From assembly GCF_900101855.1 (NCBI RefSeq), contig NZ_FMVC01000001.1:647965-711964 (forward strand): a stretch of DNA of 64,000 nucleotides, given 5' to 3'. This DNA comes from Flavobacterium anhuiense. GTDB lineage: Bacteria; Bacteroidota; Bacteroidia; Flavobacteriales; Flavobacteriaceae. Within the stretch, counting starts at the first letter, position 1, and each line of letters starts with the position of its first letter. Below are positions 35,606 to 44,842 of this stretch, in pieces. The translations under genes and the position numbers were made by a program. Below the pieces are notes generated by a model. The model was not told the origin of the DNA. It ran no database searches and worked only from the letters and a program-made list of their open reading frames with translations.

Positions 35606-36785
35606 CTTCTTTTCTCTGGAGCAAAATTAGTGTAAATATACCAAACAAATAACAACCAAATTGTCGGTAAAATATGTTCTCTACAATAAAAAAAAGCAGA
35701 AAAGCGATCACTATTGCAATTTTAAAAAAATCTAATCTTAATTCTAAAAATAATGCAACAAAAAATGCTGAGAATAAAAGAAAAGCAATGATTCCACCAA
35801 CTAAATAAAAATCAATAAACTGATTGTGGGTATTAAACTTTTCTGATAAAAAATATTCTTTTTTAGATTGATTTTCGATACTTGATGCATAACAATCAAG
35901 CAAGTTATTTTTTATTTTTTGATACCCGTCAAAACCTGTCAATAAAATAAAATCATCCTGTTTTGTCATTTTATAGGCACAGTTCCAAATTACAATTCTT
36001 GGCTCATAATCAGAGGCCTCTTGCAATGACTTTTCTAAATTACTTTTTATAAAAAACCTTTCTCTAATATTTTTGTTTGACATAACTACACCAACAAACA
36101 AAAGTCCCAGAGCTAATGCAAAAAGAATTTTTTTGTACCACTTCGTTTTAAAATAAAACACAAAATATACTCCTGCAATTGCGAAAACTGTGATAATTGA
36201 AATTCTCGCCGAAATCAATAAAATAAATCCTAGTAAAAGAACAGAATTGAATAAATAAAATTTACGCCATTTTGATATAATTATTGCTTTTTCTAAAGAT
36301 ATTAAAAACCCGAGAACAGTAATAAATGCAATATATGGACGCTCTAAAAGTAATAGTTTGTTCACCTCAGCAGTATTAGAAAAAGGCAGAATTCCTGTTT
36401 GAAAATAAAATACTCCTATAAGAAACATGGAAATTAAAATACAGGCATCAATCCCTATTAAAACTATTAATTTTAATGTTTTTATATCTTTTATTTTACA
36501 CAGCAAAATCGAAATCCAAAATGCCAGCAATATTCCTTTATAAACCCTAAAATCGAACGATAAATTACCATATAATGCCGATTTTACTATAAGATAAAAT
36601 AGTAAAATCAATAGAATCTGTTTTGAATAAGAATTGATTTTAAATGCCTTAATATCAAACTTTATCAAAAATAAAATTGTGAGTATAATTAAGCCTATAT
36701 TGGGTAGCGCTTTTGAAAAGAAAAGCACTAGAATCATAAAATAAGCTGCGTAATGATATAAATTCTTCTCTATAAAACTTTTCAT
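35598..36785 (-). CDS. O-antigen ligase/polymerase-like membrane protein (first copy)
   Basis: A 395-residue polytopic protein with about ten membrane segments and a periplasmic loop of about 80 residues (about 245-320) containing FDGYQKIKNNLLDCYASS and FNTHNQFIDFYLVGG. The latter HNQF segment is a mark of the Wzy_C/WaaL family. It may polymerise repeat units (Wzy) or ligate the chain to lipid A core (WaaL). A second family member lies two genes away. It overlaps both neighbours by a few bases. Confidence 0.82.
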   Translation of the reverse strand: MKSFIEKNLYHYAAYFMILVLFFSKALPNIGLIILTILFLIKFDIKAFKINSYSKQILLILLFYLIVKSALYGNLSFDFRVYKGILLAFWISILLCKIKDIKTLKLIVLIGIDACILISMFLIGVFYFQTGILPFSNTAEVNKLLLLERPYIAFITVLGFLISLEKAIIISKWRKFYLFNSVLLLGFILLISARISIITVFAIAGVYFVFYFKTKWYKKILFALALGLLFVGVVMSNKNIRERFFIKSNLEKSLQEASDYEPRIVIWNCAYKMTKQDDFILLTGFDGYQKIKNNLLDCYASSIENQSKKEYFLSEKFNTHNQFIDFYLVGGIIAFLLFSAFFVALFLELRLDFFKIAIVIAFLLFFIVENIFYRQFGCYLFGIFTLILLQRKEDE

Positions 36786-37573
36786 TTTTTACTCTTTTTT
36801 AAAAACAAAATAAACCTATAAGGAAGAATAAATAAGATGTAATTTCTAATTAGCCCATAAATTGGATAAAAACCAAAATAAAAATTCTCTTTTATAATTT
36901 TGATTCTACATGCTACCTGCTGTTTTCTTTTTTGTAATGAAATACCTTTTTCATTGATTTCTATTTGAGTGAGATACTCATTTATATTAGCCATTTTGTA
37001 TGACTTTGAAATAGCAAAGAAAAAAGCGTAATCTTCAGCGGATTTGTAATTTAAAGAATACAATCCTACCGTTTTTAAAATATCCGAAGAAAACATGATA
37101 GCGGGATGAATCAGCATTGAATTAAAATACATTTTATTTTTTATATCTCTATTGTTCAATGGTAAATCGATTGAATACAAAAACTTATCATTATGGTCGA
37201 CTGCCAAAACATTGGAACCTACTATTTTAATATCTGGATTATCTTCCAAATAGTTTTTCTGAATAGCAAATCTTTTCCCAATACAAACATCCCCGCAATC
37301 CAACCTTGCAATATATTTATATCCTTTTTCAATACTAATTTTTAAACCAGTATTTAATGCTATTTCAATTCCTTTATTTTCTGGTAAATATTCAAAAAAG
37401 ATTTTTCCTTTTGCTTTAAAACTTTGTATCGCTGTATTTTCTTCAAATCTATTTATACTTCCGTCATCAACAATTATAATATCTAACTCTTCGTCTTGAT
37501 TAATAGATTGCAGCGATTTCAGTAATCCATCAGAATTATTATAATATGGTATTAAAAGAATGATGTTATTCAT
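36782..37573 (-). CDS. Glycosyltransferase family 2
   Basis: A 263-residue GT-A glycosyltransferase. The start (ILLIPYYNNSDGLLKSLQSI), the IIVDDGSIN motif, PENKGIEIALNTGLKISIEKG and YIARLDCGDVC follow the family pattern, with the metal site DxD changed to DCGD, as seen in many members. A C-terminal hydrophobic stretch (about 235-258) may be a membrane anchor. It overlaps both flanking O-antigen polymerase-like genes by a few bases. Confidence 0.85.
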   Translation of the reverse strand: MNNIILLIPYYNNSDGLLKSLQSINQDEELDIIIVDDGSINRFEENTAIQSFKAKGKIFFEYLPENKGIEIALNTGLKISIEKGYKYIARLDCGDVCIGKRFAIQKNYLEDNPDIKIVGSNVLAVDHNDKFLYSIDLPLNNRDIKNKMYFNSMLIHPAIMFSSDILKTVGLYSLNYKSAEDYAFFFAISKSYKMANINEYLTQIEINEKGISLQKRKQQVACRIKIIKENFYFGFYPIYGLIRNYILFILPYRFILFLKKSKK

Positions 37574-38951
37574 TTTTTAAAATTAAAGTTTTATTATATC
37601 GCATTCTGATTAAAATAGCCAAACAAAGCCAAACACCATAAATTCTAAAAGTGTCTATTTGAAGCCAGTTTATGTACAATCCCAAAAGCGAAATTAAAAC
37701 TATCATTAGAATTGTTTTTTCCTCTCCTTTTGCCTTTTTCATCAAAAGCCGAACTTCATTTAAAGAAAAATAAAGTAACATTAAAAATAAAGAAATTCCA
37801 ATTAAACCTGTTTCTGCTAGAAGTCTTGTATAAAGATTATATCCTGGCGGAAATGCCTTTTCCTTTTTATTTTTATAATACAATTCAAACTCATAATTAT
37901 TTCTTGTTGCCCAAGAAGGATAATGAATTCTATTGTGGTAGGCTTGCTGGCCAAACCCAACTCCTGTAATTGGATTTTCTAAAAAGACCTGTAATGCGGC
38001 ATATTGCATTCCGAATCGGGATTGATTAGATACATTTTTGGTTAAATTTTTTTGAAAGTTTAATGAATTCATTTTCTCTGAGACAGAATGAATTACTTTT
38101 TCTCCTTTAAAAACAAGCAAAACTGAAAAAACAAATAAAGATCCAACTAAAAAATTGATAACATATTTCTTAAATCTTAAGTCTTTGTATAAGAAAATTA
38201 AAAAAACAAATCCTTGAAAAAACACCACGATTAACCCCGTACGTGATCCTGAAAAGTAAGTCAGAACTAAAATAGCAAATGTTGGCAAAAATCTAGTTAG
38301 TTTTTTACTGGTGAGAATATAACTAAACATCCAGCCAGAAATTGTAATAAGGTAAATTGCTAAAAAAGGAGGTTCGTAACTTATGGTCGAAATTCTGCCT
38401 TCTGGGTGAAGATTAACTTCTAAGAAAGGAAAATAATTAAATCCTTTTAAAATTGGATATAAAAATACATAGCCAAAAACTGAAATTAAAATTTCAAAAA
38501 AACCGTATATAGACGCTACAATAAGAGAACAAAGAAATACTTTTCTTATTTTAAAAAGTACTTCCTTAAGTTCCATTTTTGCTAAAACATTGATATAGAA
38601 AATAAAAAACACAAAAGCAGAAATCAGTAAAGCAAAATATTGTCTTATGAACCTATTTATTCCACTTGTACTTTTAAAATAATTAGAACCAACTGAAGAT
38701 GCATTTAATATTGTTGTGATGAGACACCAAATTATAAATAACATTACAAGTTGAAAAAGAAAATTTTTGTATGGAAAGATTATTTTTTTTGTGAGTGAGA
38801 TATTTATCAATAAAAATAAAAATCCAGCAAATAAAAAAAGTGCTCCAGACTCGGTTTTAAATTCTCCCAAAAATGATATTCCTTCATAACTGTTAAATGG
38901 GAAAAAGAAAAGACCTAAGAAAAATAATGTATTATATATTTTTGCAAGCAC
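37566..38951 (-). CDS. O-antigen ligase/polymerase-like membrane protein (second copy)
   Basis: A 461-residue protein with about 11-12 membrane segments of the Wzy_C/WaaL family. The loop segment ENPITGVGFGQQAYHNRIHYP, the downstream PPGYNLYTRLLAETGLIGISLF and the SGSRTGLIVVFFQGFVF motif are typical. With the first copy at 35598-36785 this gives one candidate polymerase and one candidate ligase in the same operon, but the sequence does not say which is which. It lies two bases from the upstream GT2 gene. Confidence 0.83.
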   Translation of the reverse strand: MLAKIYNTLFFLGLFFFPFNSYEGISFLGEFKTESGALFLFAGFLFLLINISLTKKIIFPYKNFLFQLVMLFIIWCLITTILNASSVGSNYFKSTSGINRFIRQYFALLISAFVFFIFYINVLAKMELKEVLFKIRKVFLCSLIVASIYGFFEILISVFGYVFLYPILKGFNYFPFLEVNLHPEGRISTISYEPPFLAIYLITISGWMFSYILTSKKLTRFLPTFAILVLTYFSGSRTGLIVVFFQGFVFLIFLYKDLRFKKYVINFLVGSLFVFSVLLVFKGEKVIHSVSEKMNSLNFQKNLTKNVSNQSRFGMQYAALQVFLENPITGVGFGQQAYHNRIHYPSWATRNNYEFELYYKNKKEKAFPPGYNLYTRLLAETGLIGISLFLMLLYFSLNEVRLLMKKAKGEEKTILMIVLISLLGLYINWLQIDTFRIYGVWLCLAILIRMRYNKTLILKNE

Positions 38952-38953
38952 TT

Positions 38954-40033
38954 TCAGCGTTTTTTTGTCAATTTATTTATCTTTCTTATTGTTTCTGAAA
39001 TTCTTGGATGATATCCAATTTGAATGCTTAAAATTAATAAAACCAATAAAAAGGATGTTTTTTTGGTGATTATTTTTAAGAGGGTTCTTTCATATAATCC
39101 TTTATCTTGGAGGATTTCTTCATCATATTTTTTGGACAATTCATATACTTTTTCATGAAAAACCATGTTTTTGATGTAGTTCCATTTTATTTTAAACGGG
39201 ATTTTTAATACTGAACATTTATAGACTAAATAAAAGATTCTTTGAATAAATCTAATCGCTTTAAGTTTCTCCAATTCTTCGTATGAAATGCTAAGACTAT
39301 ATTCTTTTTTATAATCCAAATAATATTTTTCAAGAGCTTTTGAAAAATAATCATTTTCAATAATCTTTCTTGATTTACTATCAGCTACATCCCTGTAATA
39401 ATAACCCGCATATTCGATAAATAGAACTTTCTCCGCTTTATTAAAAGCTTGAATATTAAATATATTATCTTCCTCAATTACTCTGTCATCTGGAAAACGA
39501 ATATTATTTTCTAAAAGAAAAGTCCGTTTGTAAATTTTATTCCAAACTGCAAATAAATCTTCCGTTTTTAAGAGATTTGGAATGATTTGTTCTTGTATTA
39601 AGTCTTTTGCAAATATTAAATCAGTACTAAAACCATGATCTTTAATTACATATTTTCCGTCCCTTCCTAATATTGTTTTTGATACTAAAATATCTAAATA
39701 TCTTTCTGCAGCCTTTTTATACAGATTCTCTAAGAAGTCTACTTTAACAAAATCATCGTTATCCAAAAATCCAATATATTCTCCTGAAGCGATTTCTATT
39801 CCAGCATTTCTAGCTTCAGCAATTCCTTTGTTTTCTTGATTAATAAGTTTGATCCGAATATCATCTTCTTGATATTTTTGAATTATTTCAAGACTGTTAT
39901 CCGTAGATCCATCATTTACAAAAATAAATTCGCAGTCTACAAATGTTTGACTTAAAAGTGATTTTATACAATCATGCAAATAATTTTTTGCATTGTAAAC
40001 CGGAATAACAACACTAACCTTAATTACTCCCAT
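38954..40033 (-). CDS. Glycosyltransferase family 2
   Basis: A 359-residue GT-A glycosyltransferase of the type frequent in capsule loci: SVVIPVYNAKNYLHDCIKSL at the start, FVNDGSTDNSLEI, AEARNAGIEIASGEYIGFLDNDD with the metal-binding D-N-D, and a longer C-terminal domain with EEDNIFNI. Its last bases overlap the flippase gene. It should add one sugar of the repeat unit. Confidence 0.88.
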   Translation of the reverse strand: MGVIKVSVVIPVYNAKNYLHDCIKSLLSQTFVDCEFIFVNDGSTDNSLEIIQKYQEDDIRIKLINQENKGIAEARNAGIEIASGEYIGFLDNDDFVKVDFLENLYKKAAERYLDILVSKTILGRDGKYVIKDHGFSTDLIFAKDLIQEQIIPNLLKTEDLFAVWNKIYKRTFLLENNIRFPDDRVIEEDNIFNIQAFNKAEKVLFIEYAGYYYRDVADSKSRKIIENDYFSKALEKYYLDYKKEYSLSISYEELEKLKAIRFIQRIFYLVYKCSVLKIPFKIKWNYIKNMVFHEKVYELSKKYDEEILQDKGLYERTLLKIITKKTSFLLVLLILSIQIGYHPRISETIRKINKLTKKR

Positions 40034-41321
40034 AACTTTTGCTTTGTCTCAAAATCAAACTTGTTTCTTTATGTGCAAAATACCACATGCCTAAAACAAT
40101 AAATATTTGAGTGACTATTAAACTTATTGCTGTTCCTATTTCCTGATAAAAATAGGTTAGTGTAAAATTAATTGCAAAATTTAAAATTGTAGCTAAAACA
40201 ATTACTCTAAAATAAAATATATCTTTTCCTAAATTTAAAAGAATCTGTTTACCAAACATGGTATCTAAAAACGATAATAATGGTATCAGAATCACAATTC
40301 TAAATAATAGCACAGATGGGAGCATTTCTTTACCATAAATAATAGAAATTATTTGTTCTGCAAAGCAAAAACAGGTAATAACAATGAGCGAGAACACAAT
40401 TGATCCAACTATCATTATTTTTCTTATTTTTTGAATTGCTTTTAGCTTGTCCAAAGCCATTTCTGCCGAGAGATATGGGAAAATAGTGTTTGATACTGGA
40501 GTTTGCAGATTACCTATTGCACGAGCGAGTTTCTCAGCTGCCGAAAAATAACCTACTGCTTGATTTCCTGCAAAAATTCCTAAAATTAATGTTGTGGTAT
40601 TGGTAAAAAGCGAAATTTTAAGTTCTGACAAAAACATAAATTTTGCTCTATTGAGCTGTTCTTTTATTCCTTTAACAGACTGTAATTTGAAGCTAATCTT
40701 AAAATCTTTCCAAATATAAAATAATGATAGTACACCAGCAGACAAAAATCCTAAAGCGTTAAACACTGGAACTAAATAATAATCAGATTTTTTAGTTACA
40801 AAAACAAAAATTGCGAGAGCAAATACTGTTTTCGTAACCAAATTAAGATATGTTACATATTTCATTTTCTGGATTCCGTGAAAAAACCAAACAGGAAAAA
40901 TGGCCTGACCTAAAATAGATCCAAATGAAAATAAATATATAAACCAGTATGCTCTAAAAATGCCAAATAAAAAAACAATTCCCATCATTACAACAAAACT
41001 TATACTTACCAATACAAGTTTGGCAGACATTATTTGATTAAAAATCAATATTTGTCTTTCGCGATTATTTATTGCTAATGAAATATCGCGTGTACCAGTC
41101 GAATTAAATCCATATTCTGTTACAATTTGAAAATAAGTTACAAAAGCTATAGAAAAAGACAAGAGTCCAAAATACTCAACTCCTAAAACTCTTATCAAAT
41201 AAGGAAAAGTAATTAAAGGTAATATAACATTTAAAAATTGAAGTACAGAAAGATATACAAAATTTGAAGCTAAAATTTTGTGTTTTCTGTATCGTTGAAA
41301 TATATCAAAAATCAGCTTCAA
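40020..41321 (-). CDS. O-antigen/capsule flippase (Wzx-like)
   Basis: A 433-residue MOP-superfamily protein with 12 hydrophobic segments. The N-terminal pattern (FVYLSVLQFLNVILPLITFP, YLIRVLGVEYFGLLSFS) is typical of RfbX/Wzx flippases, which move lipid-linked oligosaccharides across the inner membrane. Together with the polymerase-like proteins and the Wzz-like protein it indicates a Wzx/Wzy-dependent pathway. It starts downstream of a terminator-like hairpin at 41347-41377 and overlaps the following GT2 gene. Confidence 0.88.
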   Translation of the reverse strand: MKLIFDIFQRYRKHKILASNFVYLSVLQFLNVILPLITFPYLIRVLGVEYFGLLSFSIAFVTYFQIVTEYGFNSTGTRDISLAINNRERQILIFNQIMSAKLVLVSISFVVMMGIVFLFGIFRAYWFIYLFSFGSILGQAIFPVWFFHGIQKMKYVTYLNLVTKTVFALAIFVFVTKKSDYYLVPVFNALGFLSAGVLSLFYIWKDFKISFKLQSVKGIKEQLNRAKFMFLSELKISLFTNTTTLILGIFAGNQAVGYFSAAEKLARAIGNLQTPVSNTIFPYLSAEMALDKLKAIQKIRKIMIVGSIVFSLIVITCFCFAEQIISIIYGKEMLPSVLLFRIVILIPLLSFLDTMFGKQILLNLGKDIFYFRVIVLATILNFAINFTLTYFYQEIGTAISLIVTQIFIVLGMWYFAHKETSLILRQSKSYGSN

Positions 41322-41344
41322 TATCTTTTGTTTTTAAAGTAAAA

Positions 41345-41383
41345 AGAAGGCTATACCTTTTTTGAAGGAACAGCCTTAAAATA
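41345..41383 (-). terminator. Terminator or attenuator after the lipoprotein gene
   Basis: The stem AAGGCT/AGCCTT with inner AAGG/CCTT pairs (41347-41377) is followed on the minus strand by a T-run. It separates the lipoprotein gene from the Wzx-led glycan operon. If leaky, it would act as an attenuator. Confidence 0.7.
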
Positions 41384-41405
41384 TCAATTATATCATTAAC
41401 AAAAA

Positions 41406-41942
41406 TTACATTTTAACTCCTCTAACCATTTCAATTTGAGGATAAATAATTTCCTTTGTTAAAAAATAAGGATCATACTCTTCACCTTTTTTAAAGAATG
41501 TTGCAGTACCAGTTGAATCATCAAACTTTATAAAATCGTTAGGTGTAAAATACTTTAAAATATCTTTCTGTGCAATTTTAAATACTCTTCCTTCAAAGCT
41601 TAATGTAATCGAATTTATGGTAATCGGGTTTTGTTCTTTATTTGAACTTATATCAAAACGAATATCATTTGGCAAAATTCCTTCAGGAACACTAAATATT
41701 ATTTGTTGAGATTCTGGCTTCCCTTTTACACCATTATAAACAGTATTTTTAGCATCAAAATAGGCAATTGAAGGATCTTTATAAAAAAGAATAAGCTCGT
41801 CGTCTTTTTCAATTTTTAAATCAACAATCACATCAAAAGTATTCGCCTTTACTTCTTCAACAGGTTTTGCTTCTTCCTTGTTTTTACAAGAAATAAATAA
41901 TGTTATTAAAACTAAATTTAAAAAAATGAATTGTTTTTTCAT
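41406..41942 (-). CDS. Predicted lipoprotein, unknown function
   Basis: A 178-residue protein with a signal peptide ending in a lipobox (LFISC, Cys19) and a beta-rich mature part without recognised motifs (segments such as VDLKIEKDDELILFYKD and EGRVFKIAQKDILKYFTPND). Glycan loci of Flavobacterium often carry such a lipoprotein. A TACTTTTG element lies 17 bases upstream and a terminator follows, so it can be transcribed on its own between the Wzz-like and Wzx genes. Confidence 0.75.
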   Translation of the reverse strand: MKKQFIFLNLVLITLFISCKNKEEAKPVEEVKANTFDVIVDLKIEKDDELILFYKDPSIAYFDAKNTVYNGVKGKPESQQIIFSVPEGILPNDIRFDISSNKEQNPITINSITLSFEGRVFKIAQKDILKYFTPNDFIKFDDSTGTATFFKKGEEYDPYFLTKEIIYPQIEMVRGVKM

Positions 41943-41958
41943 CTGCTGTTTTTTTTTG

Positions 41959-41966
41959 CAAAAGTA
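41959..41966 (-). promoter_or_regulatory. -7 promoter element (TACTTTTG) of the lipoprotein gene
   Basis: An exact TAnnTTTG match upstream of the 41942 start codon. No TTG at the -33 distance was seen. Confidence 0.45.
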
Positions 41967-42040
41967 TATATTTACTATTTATCTGAAATCTTTTGTTATC
42001 AATCCAGATTTACTTCAAAAATATTTGTATTCTTTTTATC

Positions 42041-43024
42041 TTACAATTCAGCTAAATGCTTTTGTTTTTTGTAAAATGATTTGAAAAATCTTAAAAAGAT
42101 AAATCCTAGAATGAAAATAAAAGGCAGTAACAATTTCAGATTCCCATTGGCAAATTTAACTAACTGTAAATTTAAAATGACATTATTTTCTTTTATAATC
42201 TTATCAAAACCTATCAACTCTACTTTATGTGCCGCTCGTTCATTTAAGAAATCATTTTTACTTTTAATAATATCATTCAATTGTGTGTTTTCGTTGTAAT
42301 AAATAAGCTTATCATTTTTTAAACCTCCTTTACTAGAATTCGACAAATTATTTAATATGCCATCAATTTGTTGAATTATTGAGTCTGTTTGTTGAATTTT
42401 CAATTCCACATTGTGATAAACTACTTTCTGAATTTTTGAATAATAATCTGACGTGTTTAAATATTTTAAAAGTGGCATGATTAGATTTTCCTCTGTAACT
42501 TTACTATTAGTAAATAAAAGTAGTGTTTGATAGTTATAATTTTTACTTGTCACATTTTCTTCCAATACTTTTTTTATATCACCATCTTCGGCCATCAACT
42601 TTATTAATTCAAAATTTTCAGGTTTATTCTGAATGAAATTATAAACGTCAGCAATAGGTTTTACTTCAATTACTTTGAGGTTTTTAGGATCTGAAATCCC
42701 TACAACTTCTTTTAAGAAAAGAGTATCATTCTCTTTGATTTTTGAGTTGATCAAATCGACTTTTGCATATAAATAATCTGTGCTCCCAAAATTTGGTGCA
42801 ACTATAATTTCGTGCCTATAACTTTTTTGATTTTGATCCAAAAACATCCCTAGTCCAAAACCAACACCAACTAATATTAAGACAATCACCCAGTTTTTTA
42901 TAAAAAATTGGATACTATTGAAAATAGACCTGTTTATTCTTTCAAAAAAGCTACCTATTTTTTTTGATATAAAGTCCAAATCAACTTCCTGATCTTCCGT
43001 ATCCTGCGGTACTTTTTTACTCAT
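42041..43024 (-). CDS. Wzz-like polysaccharide chain-length/co-polymerase protein
   Basis: A 327-residue protein with the PCP topology: a cytoplasmic N-terminus, a membrane helix at about residues 44-62, a long periplasmic part with helical segments (about 70-295), and a second membrane helix at about 297-315. It lacks a tyrosine-kinase domain, so it resembles Wzz-type rather than BY-kinase-type proteins. Such proteins set the length of O-antigen or capsule chains made by Wzy. The assignment rests on topology and context more than on motifs. It follows DUF6909 by seven bases. Confidence 0.75.
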   Translation of the reverse strand: MSKKVPQDTEDQEVDLDFISKKIGSFFERINRSIFNSIQFFIKNWVIVLILVGVGFGLGMFLDQNQKSYRHEIIVAPNFGSTDYLYAKVDLINSKIKENDTLFLKEVVGISDPKNLKVIEVKPIADVYNFIQNKPENFELIKLMAEDGDIKKVLEENVTSKNYNYQTLLLFTNSKVTEENLIMPLLKYLNTSDYYSKIQKVVYHNVELKIQQTDSIIQQIDGILNNLSNSSKGGLKNDKLIYYNENTQLNDIIKSKNDFLNERAAHKVELIGFDKIIKENNVILNLQLVKFANGNLKLLLPFIFILGFIFLRFFKSFYKKQKHLAEL

Positions 43025-43031
43025 TTATGAT

Positions 43032-44711
43032 TTATTTTATATTGAAAATCTGCTCTAAAATTTTGATAGTAATCAAATAGGTAGGTTTTACACCAGTAGT
43101 TCCCAATCCGCCTGAAGCTAGTGTACTTCCGGTTTCCAGAGGATTATCTGAAGCATAATAAGCATAGCGAACTTTGATATCATGCGGAACACTTTTTCTA
43201 ATTTTAGATGCTGATTGAATCGCTTTTTGGTAATAAGATCCTTCCATTTCAAGACCAATTACTCCCCAAGTCGATTCGTGGAAGAATTTCAATAAATCTC
43301 TGTTTTGCAATGAAGTTCCAAGAACGGTCACCATTGCTCCCTCATAAATATCAATATCATTTCCTTCAAACATAGCGCCTGTCAATTCATTTTCGAAGAA
43401 ATAATTATCAGCTGTTCCTTCATTGATATGTGCTGTTGGAATCATGATATCTCCTTTTCCGCCTTCTAAAATTCCCGCTTTACCCATAATCGAAACCGAT
43501 TTTACATTCAATAAAGTTTCTTTCTTGAATGGTTTCAAAAGTTCGTCGATCGTTTCGTAGGCCTGTTCTCCAAAAGCATAGTCCATTACAATTAGAACTG
43601 GTTTTTCTTCGCCTACATTAGCATGTGAAAAAGCTGTTTTTGACCAGTCAATTTTGGCTGTATCAAAAATCTGGACGTCAATATTGGTTCCAGAACAATC
43701 TGGCAGCGAAATCATTCCATTTTTTAAAGCTAAATCTTCTACTTGAGCTCTAATTTCTTTTGAACCAGAACCGCTTAATTCTTCATAAATAAAGAAATCT
43801 GTTTTTCCTTTATATTTTGTTTTTAACAACGGCGTTGCAAAAATCGAATTCATCACACTATGCATATTAGCACTAATTACGTGAATTGGTCTTTTCAGCA
43901 AATCGTTTGCTTTTAGAACTTCTTTAATATTTGTTGCCCAAATTTCTCCGTGAATATGGTGTCCTAATCTTTCGCGCAAAACTGGACTAAAAGTGATGGT
44001 ACGCTTGTTGTTTTCAACAATTTCTTCAATCGCAAGTTTTCCTAACCAATAAATTACATGCAGGAAACGATCTGGTGCAGTTTCAGAACCAAATGAATCG
44101 TAAATATCTAAAACTTCTTCAAATGTTCTAGCCAAAATATTTGCTACGTGAGAAATTGCTTTTTCTTTTTCTACCAAAGTAAGCTTTTTGGTTTGCATAA
44201 CAGCTTGTTCCAGTTTCTGCCAATCACGCGAAACTTCTCCTCCATCATCAATTAAAACTCTATTTTTAATTTTATGAGATTCGATGAAAATGAAAGTCAA
44301 ATGTGTTAAGATATCATAAATGTCCGAACGTCCGCGAGTAATCTCAACGTTCATCTGTTCTTCGTCAATTCTGTAGCAGTTTCTTCTTCTTTTTGGTGGA
44401 ACAATCGGTTGAAAATGCGATTTAGAATATCCTTCGTCTGAAGTTAAATTAATAAAACGGCATTGCTCAATTCCGATTGGAAGACGCTCAATTACATATA
44501 GAAGTCCGTTTAATTCTACTTTTTCTTCGGCTATATTTCCATAAATTTCTGGACGTAAAGCCAATAATGATTCGCGTAAGCTGTCGCCAGAAACCCCCAT
44601 TGGTTTGTAAAATCCACGGTTGAATAAATGGCGCATTGTAATGTACATTTTTTCTATCGCAGCAGAAGATTCTTGCGCTCTAGATCTTGATATATGTTTG
44701 GTTTCTTTCAT
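43032..44711 (-). CDS. DUF6909 protein with a nucleoside-phosphorylase-like C-terminal half
   Basis: A 559-residue soluble protein that I recall as DUF6909, a Bacteroidota family without known role. The C-terminal half (about 360-559) shows segments resembling the PNP/UDP phosphorylase superfamily: IMGKAGILEGGKGDIMIPTA, AMVTVLGTS and WGVIGLEMEGSYYQKAI. The EMEG box matches the usual E-M-E catalytic motif. The N-terminal half is different and could be a regulatory domain, as in AMP nucleosidase. It comes directly before the Wzz-like gene and has a near-consensus promoter. Confidence 0.75.
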   Translation of the reverse strand: MKETKHISRSRAQESSAAIEKMYITMRHLFNRGFYKPMGVSGDSLRESLLALRPEIYGNIAEEKVELNGLLYVIERLPIGIEQCRFINLTSDEGYSKSHFQPIVPPKRRRNCYRIDEEQMNVEITRGRSDIYDILTHLTFIFIESHKIKNRVLIDDGGEVSRDWQKLEQAVMQTKKLTLVEKEKAISHVANILARTFEEVLDIYDSFGSETAPDRFLHVIYWLGKLAIEEIVENNKRTITFSPVLRERLGHHIHGEIWATNIKEVLKANDLLKRPIHVISANMHSVMNSIFATPLLKTKYKGKTDFFIYEELSGSGSKEIRAQVEDLALKNGMISLPDCSGTNIDVQIFDTAKIDWSKTAFSHANVGEEKPVLIVMDYAFGEQAYETIDELLKPFKKETLLNVKSVSIMGKAGILEGGKGDIMIPTAHINEGTADNYFFENELTGAMFEGNDIDIYEGAMVTVLGTSLQNRDLLKFFHESTWGVIGLEMEGSYYQKAIQSASKIRKSVPHDIKVRYAYYASDNPLETGSTLASGGLGTTGVKPTYLITIKILEQIFNIK

Positions 44712-44769
44712 GTCTTTTGTATTTTAAAAATCATCTTCATTTTAAAGAAGATGTAAATATTTCGATAAA

Positions 44770-44799
44770 CGAAAGTAGGAAATATTAATATTATTTCAA
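44770..44799 (-). promoter_or_regulatory. Promoter of the DUF6909 gene
   Basis: TTG (minus-strand reading of 44797-44799), a 19-base spacer and TACTTTCG (44770-44777) match the consensus except for one base. The leader before the start codon would be about 55 bases. Confidence 0.55.
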
Positions 44800-44842
44800 T
44801 CGAAAACTAAAAATGTGATTTAATTATAACTTTTATTTCAAA

